Assembly: GCF_003751085.1 (NCBI RefSeq)
Contig: NZ_RJJY01000001.1
Span: forward strand, 1,178,001-1,242,000
Length of the DNA: 64,000 nt
Direction: 5' to 3'
From: Micromonospora sp. Llam0
GTDB lineage: Bacteria; Actinomycetota; Actinomycetes; Mycobacteriales; Micromonosporaceae
The notes under the pieces were generated by a model. It was not told the origin of the DNA and did not search any database. It saw only the letters and a program-made list of their open reading frames with translations. Positions within the stretch are counted from its first letter, which is position 1. Every line of letters starts with the position of its first letter. A program made the translations under genes and the position numbers. This document shows positions 50,971-59,143 of the stretch, in pieces.

Positions 50971-53928
50971 TCAGCCGTCGGCCGTGAGGACACCGGCCTC
51001 CACGGCGGCGACCGCCAGCGCGGTACGGCTGGACACCCGCAGCTTGCGCATCGCCGACCGCAGCTGCTGATCCACCGTGGCCGACGACTTGGCGAGGATC
51101 CGGCCGATCTCCCGGTTGGTGTGCCCGGCCACCACCAAGCGGACCACGTCCAGCTCGCGCGGGGACAGCCGGTCGCCGTACCCTTTGCGGCCGCCCCGCC
51201 ACCGGCGCGGCACCTCCCCGCCGTGTTCGCGTAGCCGCCGCGCAACCCGGTCGGCGGCACCGCGCGCGCCGAGGCCGGCCAGCCCGTCGTACACCTCGAC
51301 CAGCAGTGCCCGTCCCGGCTCGGCCCGCCCAGCGGCCAGCAACGCCAGCGCCTGCCGTTCCCGGGCGAGCAGCGCGTCGTACGGGCGGGGCAGCGCCGCC
51401 CATGCCCGGGCGGCCCGGTCGAAGCCGGCCGCTGCCCGGTCGTGGTCACCGGCGGCGTCGGCCAGCGCGGCCCGGCACACCGCCAGCGCGGCCGCCGGGC
51501 CCGGCGCGGCCCGGTCGCGTAATCCGCTGGCGAAGCGACGCACCAGTCCGGCCGCCTCGTCCGGCCGCCCGGCGGCGAGCAGCGCCGCGACCCGCGCCGG
51601 GGCGATCTCGGTGGCCCACACCCAGACCCGTTTGGCGGCGACCGCGCCGATCGGACCGTCGGTGACCCGCAGCGCCCGGTCGGCCTGCCCGTCGTCGAGC
51701 CACAGCCGGGCCAGCATGGCGGCCGGCTCGACCGTGTCGTCGACCGCGCCCTGCCGCGCCGCCTCGTCCAGCACCACCTGGAACTGCTGCTCGGCCGGGC
51801 GCGGCTGGCCGGTGGCCGCGGCCAGGCGCCCGGCCAGTCGCAGACTCGCCAGGTAGACGCCTGGCCGGTCCCGGTCCGCCTCGGCCAGTTGGGCGGCGCG
51901 GTCGGCCAGGCCGTCCCACCGGCCGGTGAACCAGTCCAGGTTGGCCTGTTCCACCAGGATGTTGTAGCGCAGCCGGACCAGACCCTCGGCGTCGGCGAGA
52001 GTCAGCGCCACCGCCAAGTGCCGGCCGGCTTCGGCGTACCGGCCCCAGATCAGCGCCCCGGTGCCGACGTTGGCGTGGATCCGGGCGATGTCGCGCCGTT
52101 CGGCCGCCGACGCGCCGTCGGTCGGCAGCCCGGCCACCACCTCCCAGGCCTGCGGCTCGCCGAGCATCAGCAGCGCCGCCGCCCGGTTGCCGGCCAGCGA
52201 CATCCGGTCGGCGGCGGACGGGATCCGCGGGATGAGTTCGGCGGCCCGGCGCAGCCACCGCAGATGGGTGGCGGCCGGCCACGGGCCGGCGTACGCCCAG
52301 CCGAGGTAGGTCATCGCGCGGGCCGCCTCCACCGGGTCGGCCAGGTACTCCACCGCCCGGCCGAGTTCGGTGAGCGCGGCCTGCGCCTCGCCGCCGATGA
52401 TCAGCAGCCGGCCCAGCGGGTTGCGGATGTCGGCCTGCTGCCGCGCGGTCAGCTCGGTCGACTCCAGCACGGCACGCAGGGTGGCGACCACCCGGTGGTA
52501 GACGTCGTCGACCGGCTCGCGCCGGCCGAGCGCGGCGACGGCGGCGGTGCGGGCGATCCGGGCCCGGTCCGGTGCCGCCAGCTCCGCGACGGTCAGCAGC
52601 TCGTCGAGGGTGACCGCGGCGGTGGTGTGGTCGCCGGAGGCGATCATCCGATCGGCGGCGGCCTCGGCGTACCGGGCCCAGCGCGCCACGTCGCCTGCCT
52701 CGCGGAAGTGCCGGGCCAGCTGAGCGACCGGCGGCGGACCCATACCCTCGACCGCCTGTCCGGCCCGCAGATGCAGCGTACGCCGATCGGGGTGCACGAT
52801 AGCCTCGTAGACGGCGGTGGCGGCGAGCGCGTGCCGGAACCGCCACCGACCGCCGCCGGGGTGGTCACGCTCGTCGCTGTCCAGCAGACCGGCGGTGGCC
52901 GCCTCGGTCAGCCCGGCCCGGCAGGCCCGGGTCAGCAGGCCGGCGGTGGCCGCCAGGGTGGCCTCGTCGGCGGGTTCGCCGAGGACGGCGGCGGCACGCA
53001 GCACCCGCTGGGCGGCCGGGGTCAGCCGGCCGACCCGTTCCCGGGTCGAGTCCCGCACCGACGCCGGCACCTGCAGTTCGCTCAGGCTCAACCGCACCCA
53101 GCGTCCGTCCCGGAACACCACGTCGGACCGGTCACACAGCAGGCGTACCGACTCCTCGACCATCAGCGGCACGCCGCTGGTGCGCTGGTGCAGAAAGGCG
53201 GCGAACTCGGTCGACATCGGATTGCCGTCCAGCATCGACGAGACCATCGCCGCCGTGTCGGCGACGTCCAGCGGCGCCAGGGTGATCCGCAGCCGGGCGC
53301 CGCCGCCGGACGCCGGCCGGGACAGCCGCAGCAGCAGCGACCGGTCGTCGACCTCCTCGGGGCGGTAGGTGACCAGCAGGCTCGGCCCGCCGGGTGCCGG
53401 TCGGGCGGCGAGGAACACCAGGAACTCCTGGGTGACCTCGTCGGCCCAGTGCGCGTCCTCGACGACGAGCAGGTCGACGTCGAGCGCGCGGATCAGCTCG
53501 TCCAACGCCCGGAACAGCCGGTGCCGGGCTGCGGTGGCGTCGTCCACCGGGTCCAGTGGCGGCGGCAGCTCGGCCGACCATTCCGGCACGAGTGGGCGCA
53601 GTGCCCCGGCCAACGCGCTCAGCCGTACCCCGGTCAGCCGTGGCCGGACATCGCGCAGCGCGTCCACGATGGGCGCGAGGGTGAGCGATTCGCGTAGCGG
53701 TGGGCAGACCGCCAGCAGAGTGCCGGGGCGTGGACCGGCCCCAGTGGTCGACGTCTCCCGGACCAGGCGGCTCTTGCCGATCCCCGCCTCACCCTCCAGC
53801 AGGACCACCGCCGGGGGGCGGGCGAGCGCCGTGGCCAGCGCCGCCAGCTCACCGGACCGTCCCACCAGCCGTGGTGCGGCGATCGGCACCGCTGTGCCCG
53901 CCGCCGCAGCGTGCCCGCTCACCCGCAT
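50971..53928 (-). CDS. LAL-type LuxR-family transcriptional regulator
   Basis: The 985-residue regulator has an N-terminal STAND-like ATPase with Walker A LLEGEAGIGKSRLV near residue 50 and Walker B DLLVVEDAHWADE near residue 165, a long helical (TPR-like) sensor region, and a C-terminal LuxR helix-turn-helix (LSPRELDVVRLVVAGHTNREIGRILAKSSATVDQQL). This is the layout of LAL regulators, which in actinomycetes often activate secondary-metabolite or catabolic genes. It sits 342 bases upstream of the S8 protease gene on the same strand and may control it; that is inference. Confidence 0.9.
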   Translation of the reverse strand: MRVSGHAAAAGTAVPIAAPRLVGRSGELAALATALARPPAVVLLEGEAGIGKSRLVRETSTTGAGPRPGTLLAVCPPLRESLTLAPIVDALRDVRPRLTGVRLSALAGALRPLVPEWSAELPPPLDPVDDATAARHRLFRALDELIRALDVDLLVVEDAHWADEVTQEFLVFLAARPAPGGPSLLVTYRPEEVDDRSLLLRLSRPASGGGARLRITLAPLDVADTAAMVSSMLDGNPMSTEFAAFLHQRTSGVPLMVEESVRLLCDRSDVVFRDGRWVRLSLSELQVPASVRDSTRERVGRLTPAAQRVLRAAAVLGEPADEATLAATAGLLTRACRAGLTEAATAGLLDSDERDHPGGGRWRFRHALAATAVYEAIVHPDRRTLHLRAGQAVEGMGPPPVAQLARHFREAGDVARWARYAEAAADRMIASGDHTTAAVTLDELLTVAELAAPDRARIARTAAVAALGRREPVDDVYHRVVATLRAVLESTELTARQQADIRNPLGRLLIIGGEAQAALTELGRAVEYLADPVEAARAMTYLGWAYAGPWPAATHLRWLRRAAELIPRIPSAADRMSLAGNRAAALLMLGEPQAWEVVAGLPTDGASAAERRDIARIHANVGTGALIWGRYAEAGRHLAVALTLADAEGLVRLRYNILVEQANLDWFTGRWDGLADRAAQLAEADRDRPGVYLASLRLAGRLAAATGQPRPAEQQFQVVLDEAARQGAVDDTVEPAAMLARLWLDDGQADRALRVTDGPIGAVAAKRVWVWATEIAPARVAALLAAGRPDEAAGLVRRFASGLRDRAAPGPAAALAVCRAALADAAGDHDRAAAGFDRAARAWAALPRPYDALLARERQALALLAAGRAEPGRALLVEVYDGLAGLGARGAADRVARRLREHGGEVPRRWRGGRKGYGDRLSPRELDVVRLVVAGHTNREIGRILAKSSATVDQQLRSAMRKLRVSSRTALAVAAVEAGVLTADG

Positions 53929-54233
53929 CGTCGGAGCGTATCCCGCACGTCGGATGCCACCGGCGGGCCGTCGATGCCGCCTCGGCCGGGTGCCCGCGCA
54001 TCCAGTCCTTGTCGTGATCCGGACCGTGCCGACCGTGGCGACCATGGTCGCCGTCCGACTATTGTCGAGGCGGATTCAGAATTCGCCCGACGTCCGGGTC
54101 GACCACTACGTGAATCCATCCGGTCTGTTCGCTCCGCATCAGCGCCCCACGCCCTTGTCGATGTCCGTTGGGTGTTGGGGCTTCTCGTGGGCTGACCGGG
54201 TTGTCCACAACCATCGAGACAGGAGTTCGGCAC
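53929..54233. other. Divergent intergenic region
   Basis: This 305-base gap separates the LuxR gene from the HExxH protein gene and must hold both promoters. The base composition falls noticeably around 54050-54130. I found no clear palindrome or -35/-10 pair and no small gene I could support. Confidence 0.4.
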
Positions 54234-54749
54234 ATGATCAGCAACGCCATGCTGCAGCAGGCGGGCACCATTCTGGGGCAGGTCGCCAACGGCGTGAACA
54301 TCGTTGTCGTTCCGCAGTCGATGTCCGTCGGCACGGCCGAGAACCCGGCCATCTGTCTGAAGTCGGCCATTCAGGTGAACTGGGTGAAGAAGCAGATGGC
54401 CGCGCCGGAGGTCCGCAAGTACGTCGAGGACGATGTGGCCTGGGACGGGATCATCGGCACCGTCGCCCTCGACACGCTGGTGATCCAGGAAGCGGTTTTC
54501 GACGGTACGGTGGCTTACCGCTCAGCGGTGATCTGGCACGAGCACGGGCATGTCCTGCACGGCAAGACCGAAAACGGAAACGTCTACCTGTACGAGGTCA
54601 CGAATCTCACCAATGCCGTAGGTGTGCTGGACGGCGAGGAAATCCGGGACGTTCTGGAAATGAGGTCCGTGGCGTATCGGGCGGCGGTGGATCCGGGTGT
54701 CGCGGCGCTGCGGCAGTTCCTGCAGCAGAATTGGCAGATCACGCTGTAA
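54234..54749 (+). CDS. Small cytoplasmic protein with HExxHxxH motif
   Basis: The 171-residue protein has no signal peptide or membrane segment. Residues 102-109 read HEHGHVLH, a HExxH zinc-peptidase motif with a further His three residues on. A helix with Glu residues (GEEIRDVLEMRSVAYRAA) follows about 30 residues later and could supply the third ligand, as in gluzincins. The rest is not recognisable. ATG 54234 is preceded by CAGGAG at 10 bases. A peptidase function is possible but unproven; a zinc-binding non-enzyme is the alternative. Confidence 0.7.
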   Translation: MISNAMLQQAGTILGQVANGVNIVVVPQSMSVGTAENPAICLKSAIQVNWVKKQMAAPEVRKYVEDDVAWDGIIGTVALDTLVIQEAVFDGTVAYRSAVIWHEHGHVLHGKTENGNVYLYEVTNLTNAVGVLDGEEIRDVLEMRSVAYRAAVDPGVAALRQFLQQNWQITL

Positions 54750-54784
54750 GCGGGTCTGCGACGCGGGTGCCGGACCGGCGCGGT

Positions 54785-54901
54785 GAGGCCCTCGACGTCC
54801 GGACGGACCGCGACCCACGCGGCGAGGCCCTCGACGTCCGGACGGACCGCGACCCACGCGGCGAGGCCCTCGACGCCCGGACGGACCGCGACCCACGCGG
54901 T
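54785..54901. repeat. Three tandem 39-bp repeats
   Basis: Three head-to-tail copies start at 54785, 54824 and 54863, each beginning GAGGCCCTCGACG and ending CGACCCACGCGG. They differ at one base or so (CGTCC versus CGCCC in the third copy). They lie between the HExxH gene and the lipoprotein gene. There are no spacers, so this is a minisatellite-type repeat; the 39-base period (13 codons) is consistent with a coding origin, but no supported gene covers it. Confidence 0.9.
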
Positions 54902-54980
54902 TGCCGTGGGACCGGAGTCCACCGCGTGGGCCGCGTGCCAGCAGGTGCGGTTCACTACAGGGGCCACTGCGACGTGCGGG

Positions 54981-55532
54981 TCAGTCCGACTCGGGTCGCA
55001 GCACGATCCGGGCGAGCAGTTCCTCGCCGTCACGGAGTCCGCGGACGCCGACCTCGGCGTCGACGTCGAGACTGGACAGCTCGACCTCGTCGCCGTTGTC
55101 GACCACCCGGCACTCGTCGGCGCAGGTCCAGTCGAGCACGAAGCCGTCCGCAGACTCGACGCTGATCGTGGTGCCGTCGATGGAGCCCACCGTGCCGCGC
55201 TGCACGACGAGCGTCCGAAGGCCGTCGTCGGTCTGTACGGTCATCTCGCCGTGCAGACCGGCGCCGCCCGCCCCGAGGCCGCGCAGCCAGCCGGCGCGCG
55301 GGCCGGGCCGCCCCCACGGGCCACGGCGACCGTCCCACCACCCGGGGCGGTCGTCGCCGGAGAGACCGAAGTCGCTGTAGTCGACGGTGTCCACCGCAGC
55401 GACCGCGAGCGGATCCGCAGCGGCGCGGGAGCCGTCGGACGAGCCGCCGAACCCACAGCCGGTGAGGGTCAGCAACGCGACCGCGCCGGCTGCAGCGCCG
55501 GTGAGTGCCTTGGTGCCAACTGATTTTCTCAT
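54981..55532 (-). CDS. Lipoprotein, DUF5666-like
   Basis: The 183-residue product has a lipoprotein signal with lipobox LTGC (residues about 23-26) after a basic N-terminus. Then follow a Gly/Trp/Arg-rich low-complexity stretch (PGWWDGRRGPWGRPG) and a C-terminal beta domain (GTVGSIDGTTISVESADGFVLDW, CADECRVVDNGDEV). That end resembles the DUF5666/OB-like secreted domain. It probably sits on the outer face of the membrane. It lies 99 bases downstream of the histidine kinase gene on the same strand and may be transcribed with it. Confidence 0.75.
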   Translation of the reverse strand: MRKSVGTKALTGAAAGAVALLTLTGCGFGGSSDGSRAAADPLAVAAVDTVDYSDFGLSGDDRPGWWDGRRGPWGRPGPRAGWLRGLGAGGAGLHGEMTVQTDDGLRTLVVQRGTVGSIDGTTISVESADGFVLDWTCADECRVVDNGDEVELSSLDVDAEVGVRGLRDGEELLARIVLRPESD

Positions 55533-55631
55533 GTGGTCAGCATCGGCCACCGACACGAAGCCACCGTCAGGTCGATGTTCGGATCAGGTAAGGCGTCCGG
55601 CGTCGTCGTCGGTCCGACGGAGGCAGCCGAG

Positions 55632-57068
55632 CTACCGGGCCGGTCGGCGCGGCAACCGTACGGTGAACACGGCACCGCCGCCGGGGGAGTGGCCGGCGGT
55701 GATCCTTCCGCCGAGACGGTGGGTCAGCCCGGCGGCCAACGCCAGCCCGATCCCGGTGCCGACCGACCGTTCGCCCCGGTACCGCCGGTGCAGTGCACCG
55801 CGTTCGAAGATCACCGCCAGGTCGTCGTCGGTGAACCCCGGGCCGTCGTCGTGCACCTGCACCGCGACGGAGTCCGGCTGCCCGGCGGCGTAGCCCGGCT
55901 GCCCGCTGGCCGGTTCCGGCGGTACGTCGAGCCGTACGGTGCCGCCGGCCGGCACCACCCGCAGCGCGTTGTCCAGCAGGATGTCGACGACCTGCCGGAG
56001 CCGCCCCGGGTCGGTGTGGACGGTCACCGGCGTCGCCGGTGGGGTCAGGCCGACCGTCACCCCGTTGCCGGCGAACCGGGGCCGCCAGGCGTCGACGGCG
56101 TCGGTGAGCAGCGCGCCGAGGTCGACGTCGACCAGCTCCAGGGCGAAGTCGGAGGCTTCCAGCCGGGCCAGCGCCAGCAGGTCGCCGACCAGGCGGTCCA
56201 GCCGCTGCGCCTCGCCGAGCATGATCTGCCCGGTACGCGCGGCTGCGTCAGGGTCCACCACGCCGTCGGCGATCGCCTCGGCGTACCCGCGCAGGGTGGT
56301 CAGCGGGGTGCGCAGTTCGTGCGAGATGGACAGCAGGAAGTCCCGTTGCCGGGCTTCGCTGACGGCGAGCGCGGTGGTGAGATCGTTGAGCGCGCGGGCC
56401 AGCTGCTCGGCCTCGACGGGCGGATCCAGCGGTACCCGTACGGTGCGGTCCCCGGCGCGTAGCCGCTGCGCCGCGTGGGCGGCGGCCCGGATCGGGCGGG
56501 ACAGCCGGGCGGCGAGCAGCACCCCGGCGATCAGGCCGGCGGTGAGCCCGGCGGCCAACGCCAGCCACAAATTGCTCCAGACCAGGCGGCCGACGCCGGG
56601 GCGTACCGGTTGGAGCAGCACCACCGCCGTGCCGTCGCCGGTGGGCCGTCCTTCGATCAGGGTCGGCCGGCCGTCGACGCGGGTCGGCCGCCGGCCGGTC
56701 ACCGGCTCACCGGCGGCGAGCCGGCGGACCACCGGGCCGGGCAGCGGTCGCGGCTGCGTCTCGCCGGGTCGGACGAGCACCACGTCGATGCCCTGGTCGG
56801 TCAGTTCGCCGGTCAACCGGCCGGCGAGGGCCGTCCGCGTGCCGGCCGGCGCGTCGGTGACGGCCGCCGCGACCAGGTCGGCCTTGGCGGCCAGCGAGGC
56901 GCGGGCGCCGCGTTCCGTGCCCCGGACCCCGAGCGGGATGGCGACCGCCGCGGTGACCAGCACCGACAGCAGGGCGACCGTGCAGGCGACCCCGACGGTA
57001 CGGGCGGTGAGCGTGCCGGTGAGCCGGCGCCAGCCGGACCGCTGCCCGGTCTGGTCCGGCTCAACCAT
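55632..57068 (-). CDS. Sensor histidine kinase
   Basis: The 478-residue protein has two membrane helices (about 24-47 and 164-187) flanking an extracytoplasmic sensor of about 115 residues. A HAMP domain follows (ARLSRPIRAAAHAAQRLRAGD), then the phospho-acceptor H250 in SISHELRTPLTTLRGYAEAI and the ATPase motifs N box (DILLDNALRVV), G1 (DDGPGF) and G2 (GTGIGLALA). It overlaps the response-regulator gene by 8 bases. It senses an unknown envelope signal and phosphorylates its partner. Confidence 0.93.
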   Translation of the reverse strand: MVEPDQTGQRSGWRRLTGTLTARTVGVACTVALLSVLVTAAVAIPLGVRGTERGARASLAAKADLVAAAVTDAPAGTRTALAGRLTGELTDQGIDVVLVRPGETQPRPLPGPVVRRLAAGEPVTGRRPTRVDGRPTLIEGRPTGDGTAVVLLQPVRPGVGRLVWSNLWLALAAGLTAGLIAGVLLAARLSRPIRAAAHAAQRLRAGDRTVRVPLDPPVEAEQLARALNDLTTALAVSEARQRDFLLSISHELRTPLTTLRGYAEAIADGVVDPDAAARTGQIMLGEAQRLDRLVGDLLALARLEASDFALELVDVDLGALLTDAVDAWRPRFAGNGVTVGLTPPATPVTVHTDPGRLRQVVDILLDNALRVVPAGGTVRLDVPPEPASGQPGYAAGQPDSVAVQVHDDGPGFTDDDLAVIFERGALHRRYRGERSVGTGIGLALAAGLTHRLGGRITAGHSPGGGAVFTVRLPRRPAR

Positions 57069-57756
57069 CGGCGGTGTAGCCGACGCCGCGCACTGTGCGG
57101 ATAACGGTGGCGGCGGTGCCGAGCTTGGCCCGGACCTGGGCGACGTGCACGTCGACGGTGCGGGTGCCGGCGTGGGCGGCGTACCCCCAGACGGAGGCGA
57201 GCAGCTCCTCGCGGGTGTAGACCCGTCCGGGCCGGCGCATCAGGTGGTCGAGCAGGTCGAACTCGGTGGAGGTGAGGGCGACCGGGAGGGAGTCGGCGGT
57301 GACGGTGCGCCGGGCCGGGTCGAGGGTGACGCCACCGACGGTACGGACCGGTTCGCCACCGGGCGGGCCGAGGCTGCGGCGGCGGATGGCCCGCACCCGG
57401 GCGACCAGCTCGCGAGGGCTGAACGGTTTGGTGACGTAGTCGTCGGCGCCCAGCTCCAGGCCGACGACCCGGTCGACCTCGTCGTCACGGGCGGTGAGGA
57501 AGATGACCGGGGTCCAGTCGTCGTCGGCGCGCAGCCGTCGGCAGATCTCGGTGCCGGAGATGCCGGGTAGTGCGATGTCCAGCACGGCCAGCACCGGGCG
57601 CAGTCGTCGGGCGGCGGCCAGCCCGCTGTCACCGTCGGCGCAGACGTGTACGCCGAACCCGTCGCGGGTGAGGTACAGCCGGATCAGGTCGGCGATCGGC
57701 TGTTCGTCCTCGACGACGAGCACCAGTCCCCGGTCCGGCTGCGGCGCTGCGGTCAC
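57061..57756 (-). CDS. OmpR/PhoB-family response regulator
   Basis: The 231-residue protein has a receiver domain (acidic pocket E16/D17, phospho-acceptor D60 in LAVLDIALPG, K110 in VTKPFS) and a winged-helix DNA-binding domain (LTSTEFDLLDHLMRRPGRVYTREELLASVWGY, DVHVAQVRAKLG). GTG 57756 is preferred over an upstream TTG because it places the receiver at the usual start. It is the first gene of the two-component operon. Confidence 0.93.
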   Translation of the reverse strand: MTAAPQPDRGLVLVVEDEQPIADLIRLYLTRDGFGVHVCADGDSGLAAARRLRPVLAVLDIALPGISGTEICRRLRADDDWTPVIFLTARDDEVDRVVGLELGADDYVTKPFSPRELVARVRAIRRRSLGPPGGEPVRTVGGVTLDPARRTVTADSLPVALTSTEFDLLDHLMRRPGRVYTREELLASVWGYAAHAGTRTVDVHVAQVRAKLGTAATVIRTVRGVGYTADG

Positions 57757-57957
57757 CCGCTCATCATGGCGGGACCGCAAAACGGCCGCATCAGTTTCCG
57801 GTACGGATCAGGTAAAAGTCGCTGCTGGCGGGTGATTCCCGGATTGTGAACCGGACCGGATGCCGCATCAAATCAGATCACGGTCAATAACTGTACGGGC
57901 ACGTTGTGTATTCATTAGGCTGATTGCACATCGCTCCTCATGAATGGAGGTGGACCA

Positions 57958-59076
57958 GTGGCTGTCCTCACTGGATCCCACTACCGCCCCGGCTACCTCC
58001 GCCGTGGCATCGCCCTGCTCGCCACCGCGCTGCTGACCGCCACCGCCGCCGTGGCCGGCACCGCCGCGCCGGCCCAGGCAGCCGTACCCGACCGCTGGGG
58101 CTTCGCCTATCTGCAGACGCCGACCCCGGCACCCGGCACCATCCTCGACACCACCCGGCAGTGGGGCGGCTGGAAGGCCACCGCACCCGCGCTCTGGGCG
58201 AGCGTCGACCAGATCGGCCTCGGCCGCTACCGGGTGCGGTTCCCGTTGACCGCCTCGGCCAACGGCGTCGCCCACGTCACCGCGGTCGACAACGACCCGC
58301 GCTGGTGCCAGGCATTCCAGAACTACCCGTCCGGCACCGACCAGATCGTCGTCGTCCAGTGCTACCGGCCCGGCGGAGCGCCGGACAACTCCCGCTTCGT
58401 CGTCGACTACACCGCCGCCTCCGGGGTGCTGCCACCCGGGTCGGACGCGTTCGGCTACGTCAAGGCGGACCCGGGTGGCGCGCCGATGTCGTCGTACAAC
58501 TCGGCCGGTGCCGGCAACCTGGTCACCCAGATCGGCACTGGTTTCTACGAGGTGCGGCTGAACGGACTCGGCACCGGCCTGCTGGACGGCAACCTGCAGG
58601 CCACCGCCGAGCACCCGAACAGCCCCCGGCGGTGCAAGATCGCCGGGTGGACCTCCAGCGGCGGCGCCATCGTGGCGTACGTGTTCTGCTTCGACGCCGG
58701 CGGTTCGATGGCCGACAGCTGGTTCAACCTGACCTACCACCGGCAGCGACCGGTCTTCGGCGCGGTGCCGCCGACCCGCTTCGCCTACCTGTGGAGCCCG
58801 GCACTGGGCGGGCCGTCCGACTTCAACTCGGCCGGCGGGGTCAACACGATCATGGTCTCCGGGGTCGGGCAGTCCCTGGTGACACTGCCGGCGGTCGGTT
58901 TCCAACGGACCACCGTGCAGGTCACCGCATTCGGCGCCACCCCGGACTACTGCAACCTGCAGGCACCGTGGGGGCTGTCCGGCAACACGGTGTTGGTCCG
59001 CAACGTGATCTGCTTCAACGCCGCCGGCACGCAGACACCGAACAACTTCTTCCTCACCTACTCGTCGAGCGTCTGA
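57958..59076 (+). CDS. Secreted protein with three homologous repeats
   Basis: The GTG at 57958 with GGAGG about 8 bases upstream gives 372 residues. A signal peptide (ending PAQAA) is followed by three repeats of about 100 residues. Each opens RWGFAYLQTPT / DAFGYVKADPG / TRFAYLWSPAL, then a nonpolar core, a Cys (RWCQ, RRCK, DYCN) and a later Cys before a final FVVDYT / FNLTYH / FFLTYS. Each repeat thus probably holds one disulfide. I recognise no family. Confidence 0.8.
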   Translation: MAVLTGSHYRPGYLRRGIALLATALLTATAAVAGTAAPAQAAVPDRWGFAYLQTPTPAPGTILDTTRQWGGWKATAPALWASVDQIGLGRYRVRFPLTASANGVAHVTAVDNDPRWCQAFQNYPSGTDQIVVVQCYRPGGAPDNSRFVVDYTAASGVLPPGSDAFGYVKADPGGAPMSSYNSAGAGNLVTQIGTGFYEVRLNGLGTGLLDGNLQATAEHPNSPRRCKIAGWTSSGGAIVAYVFCFDAGGSMADSWFNLTYHRQRPVFGAVPPTRFAYLWSPALGGPSDFNSAGGVNTIMVSGVGQSLVTLPAVGFQRTTVQVTAFGATPDYCNLQAPWGLSGNTVLVRNVICFNAAGTQTPNNFFLTYSSSV

Positions 59077-59097
59077 CCGGCGAGGAGCCTGACCGGC

Positions 59098-59130
59098 GAG
59101 GGGTCGGGGCGGGCACCGCCCCGACCCCTC
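59098..59130. terminator. Perfect 15-bp hairpin between convergent genes
   Basis: GAGGGGTCGGGGCGG at 59098-59112 pairs perfectly with CCGCCCCGACCCCTC at 59116-59130 across a 3-base loop. It stands between the stops of the secreted triplicated protein (59076) and tex (59144), as expected for a bidirectional terminator. No U tract is present. Confidence 0.75.
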
Positions 59131-59143
59131 ACATACGGATCGG

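Noticed and set aside
51889..53697. A 602-codon plus-strand frame opposite the LuxR regulator
   Set aside because: The composition is biased and without motifs, while the minus strand has Walker A, Walker B and the LuxR helix-turn-helix in order.
54785..54901. A possible CRISPR array
   Set aside because: The 39-bp units touch each other without spacers and no cas genes are present.
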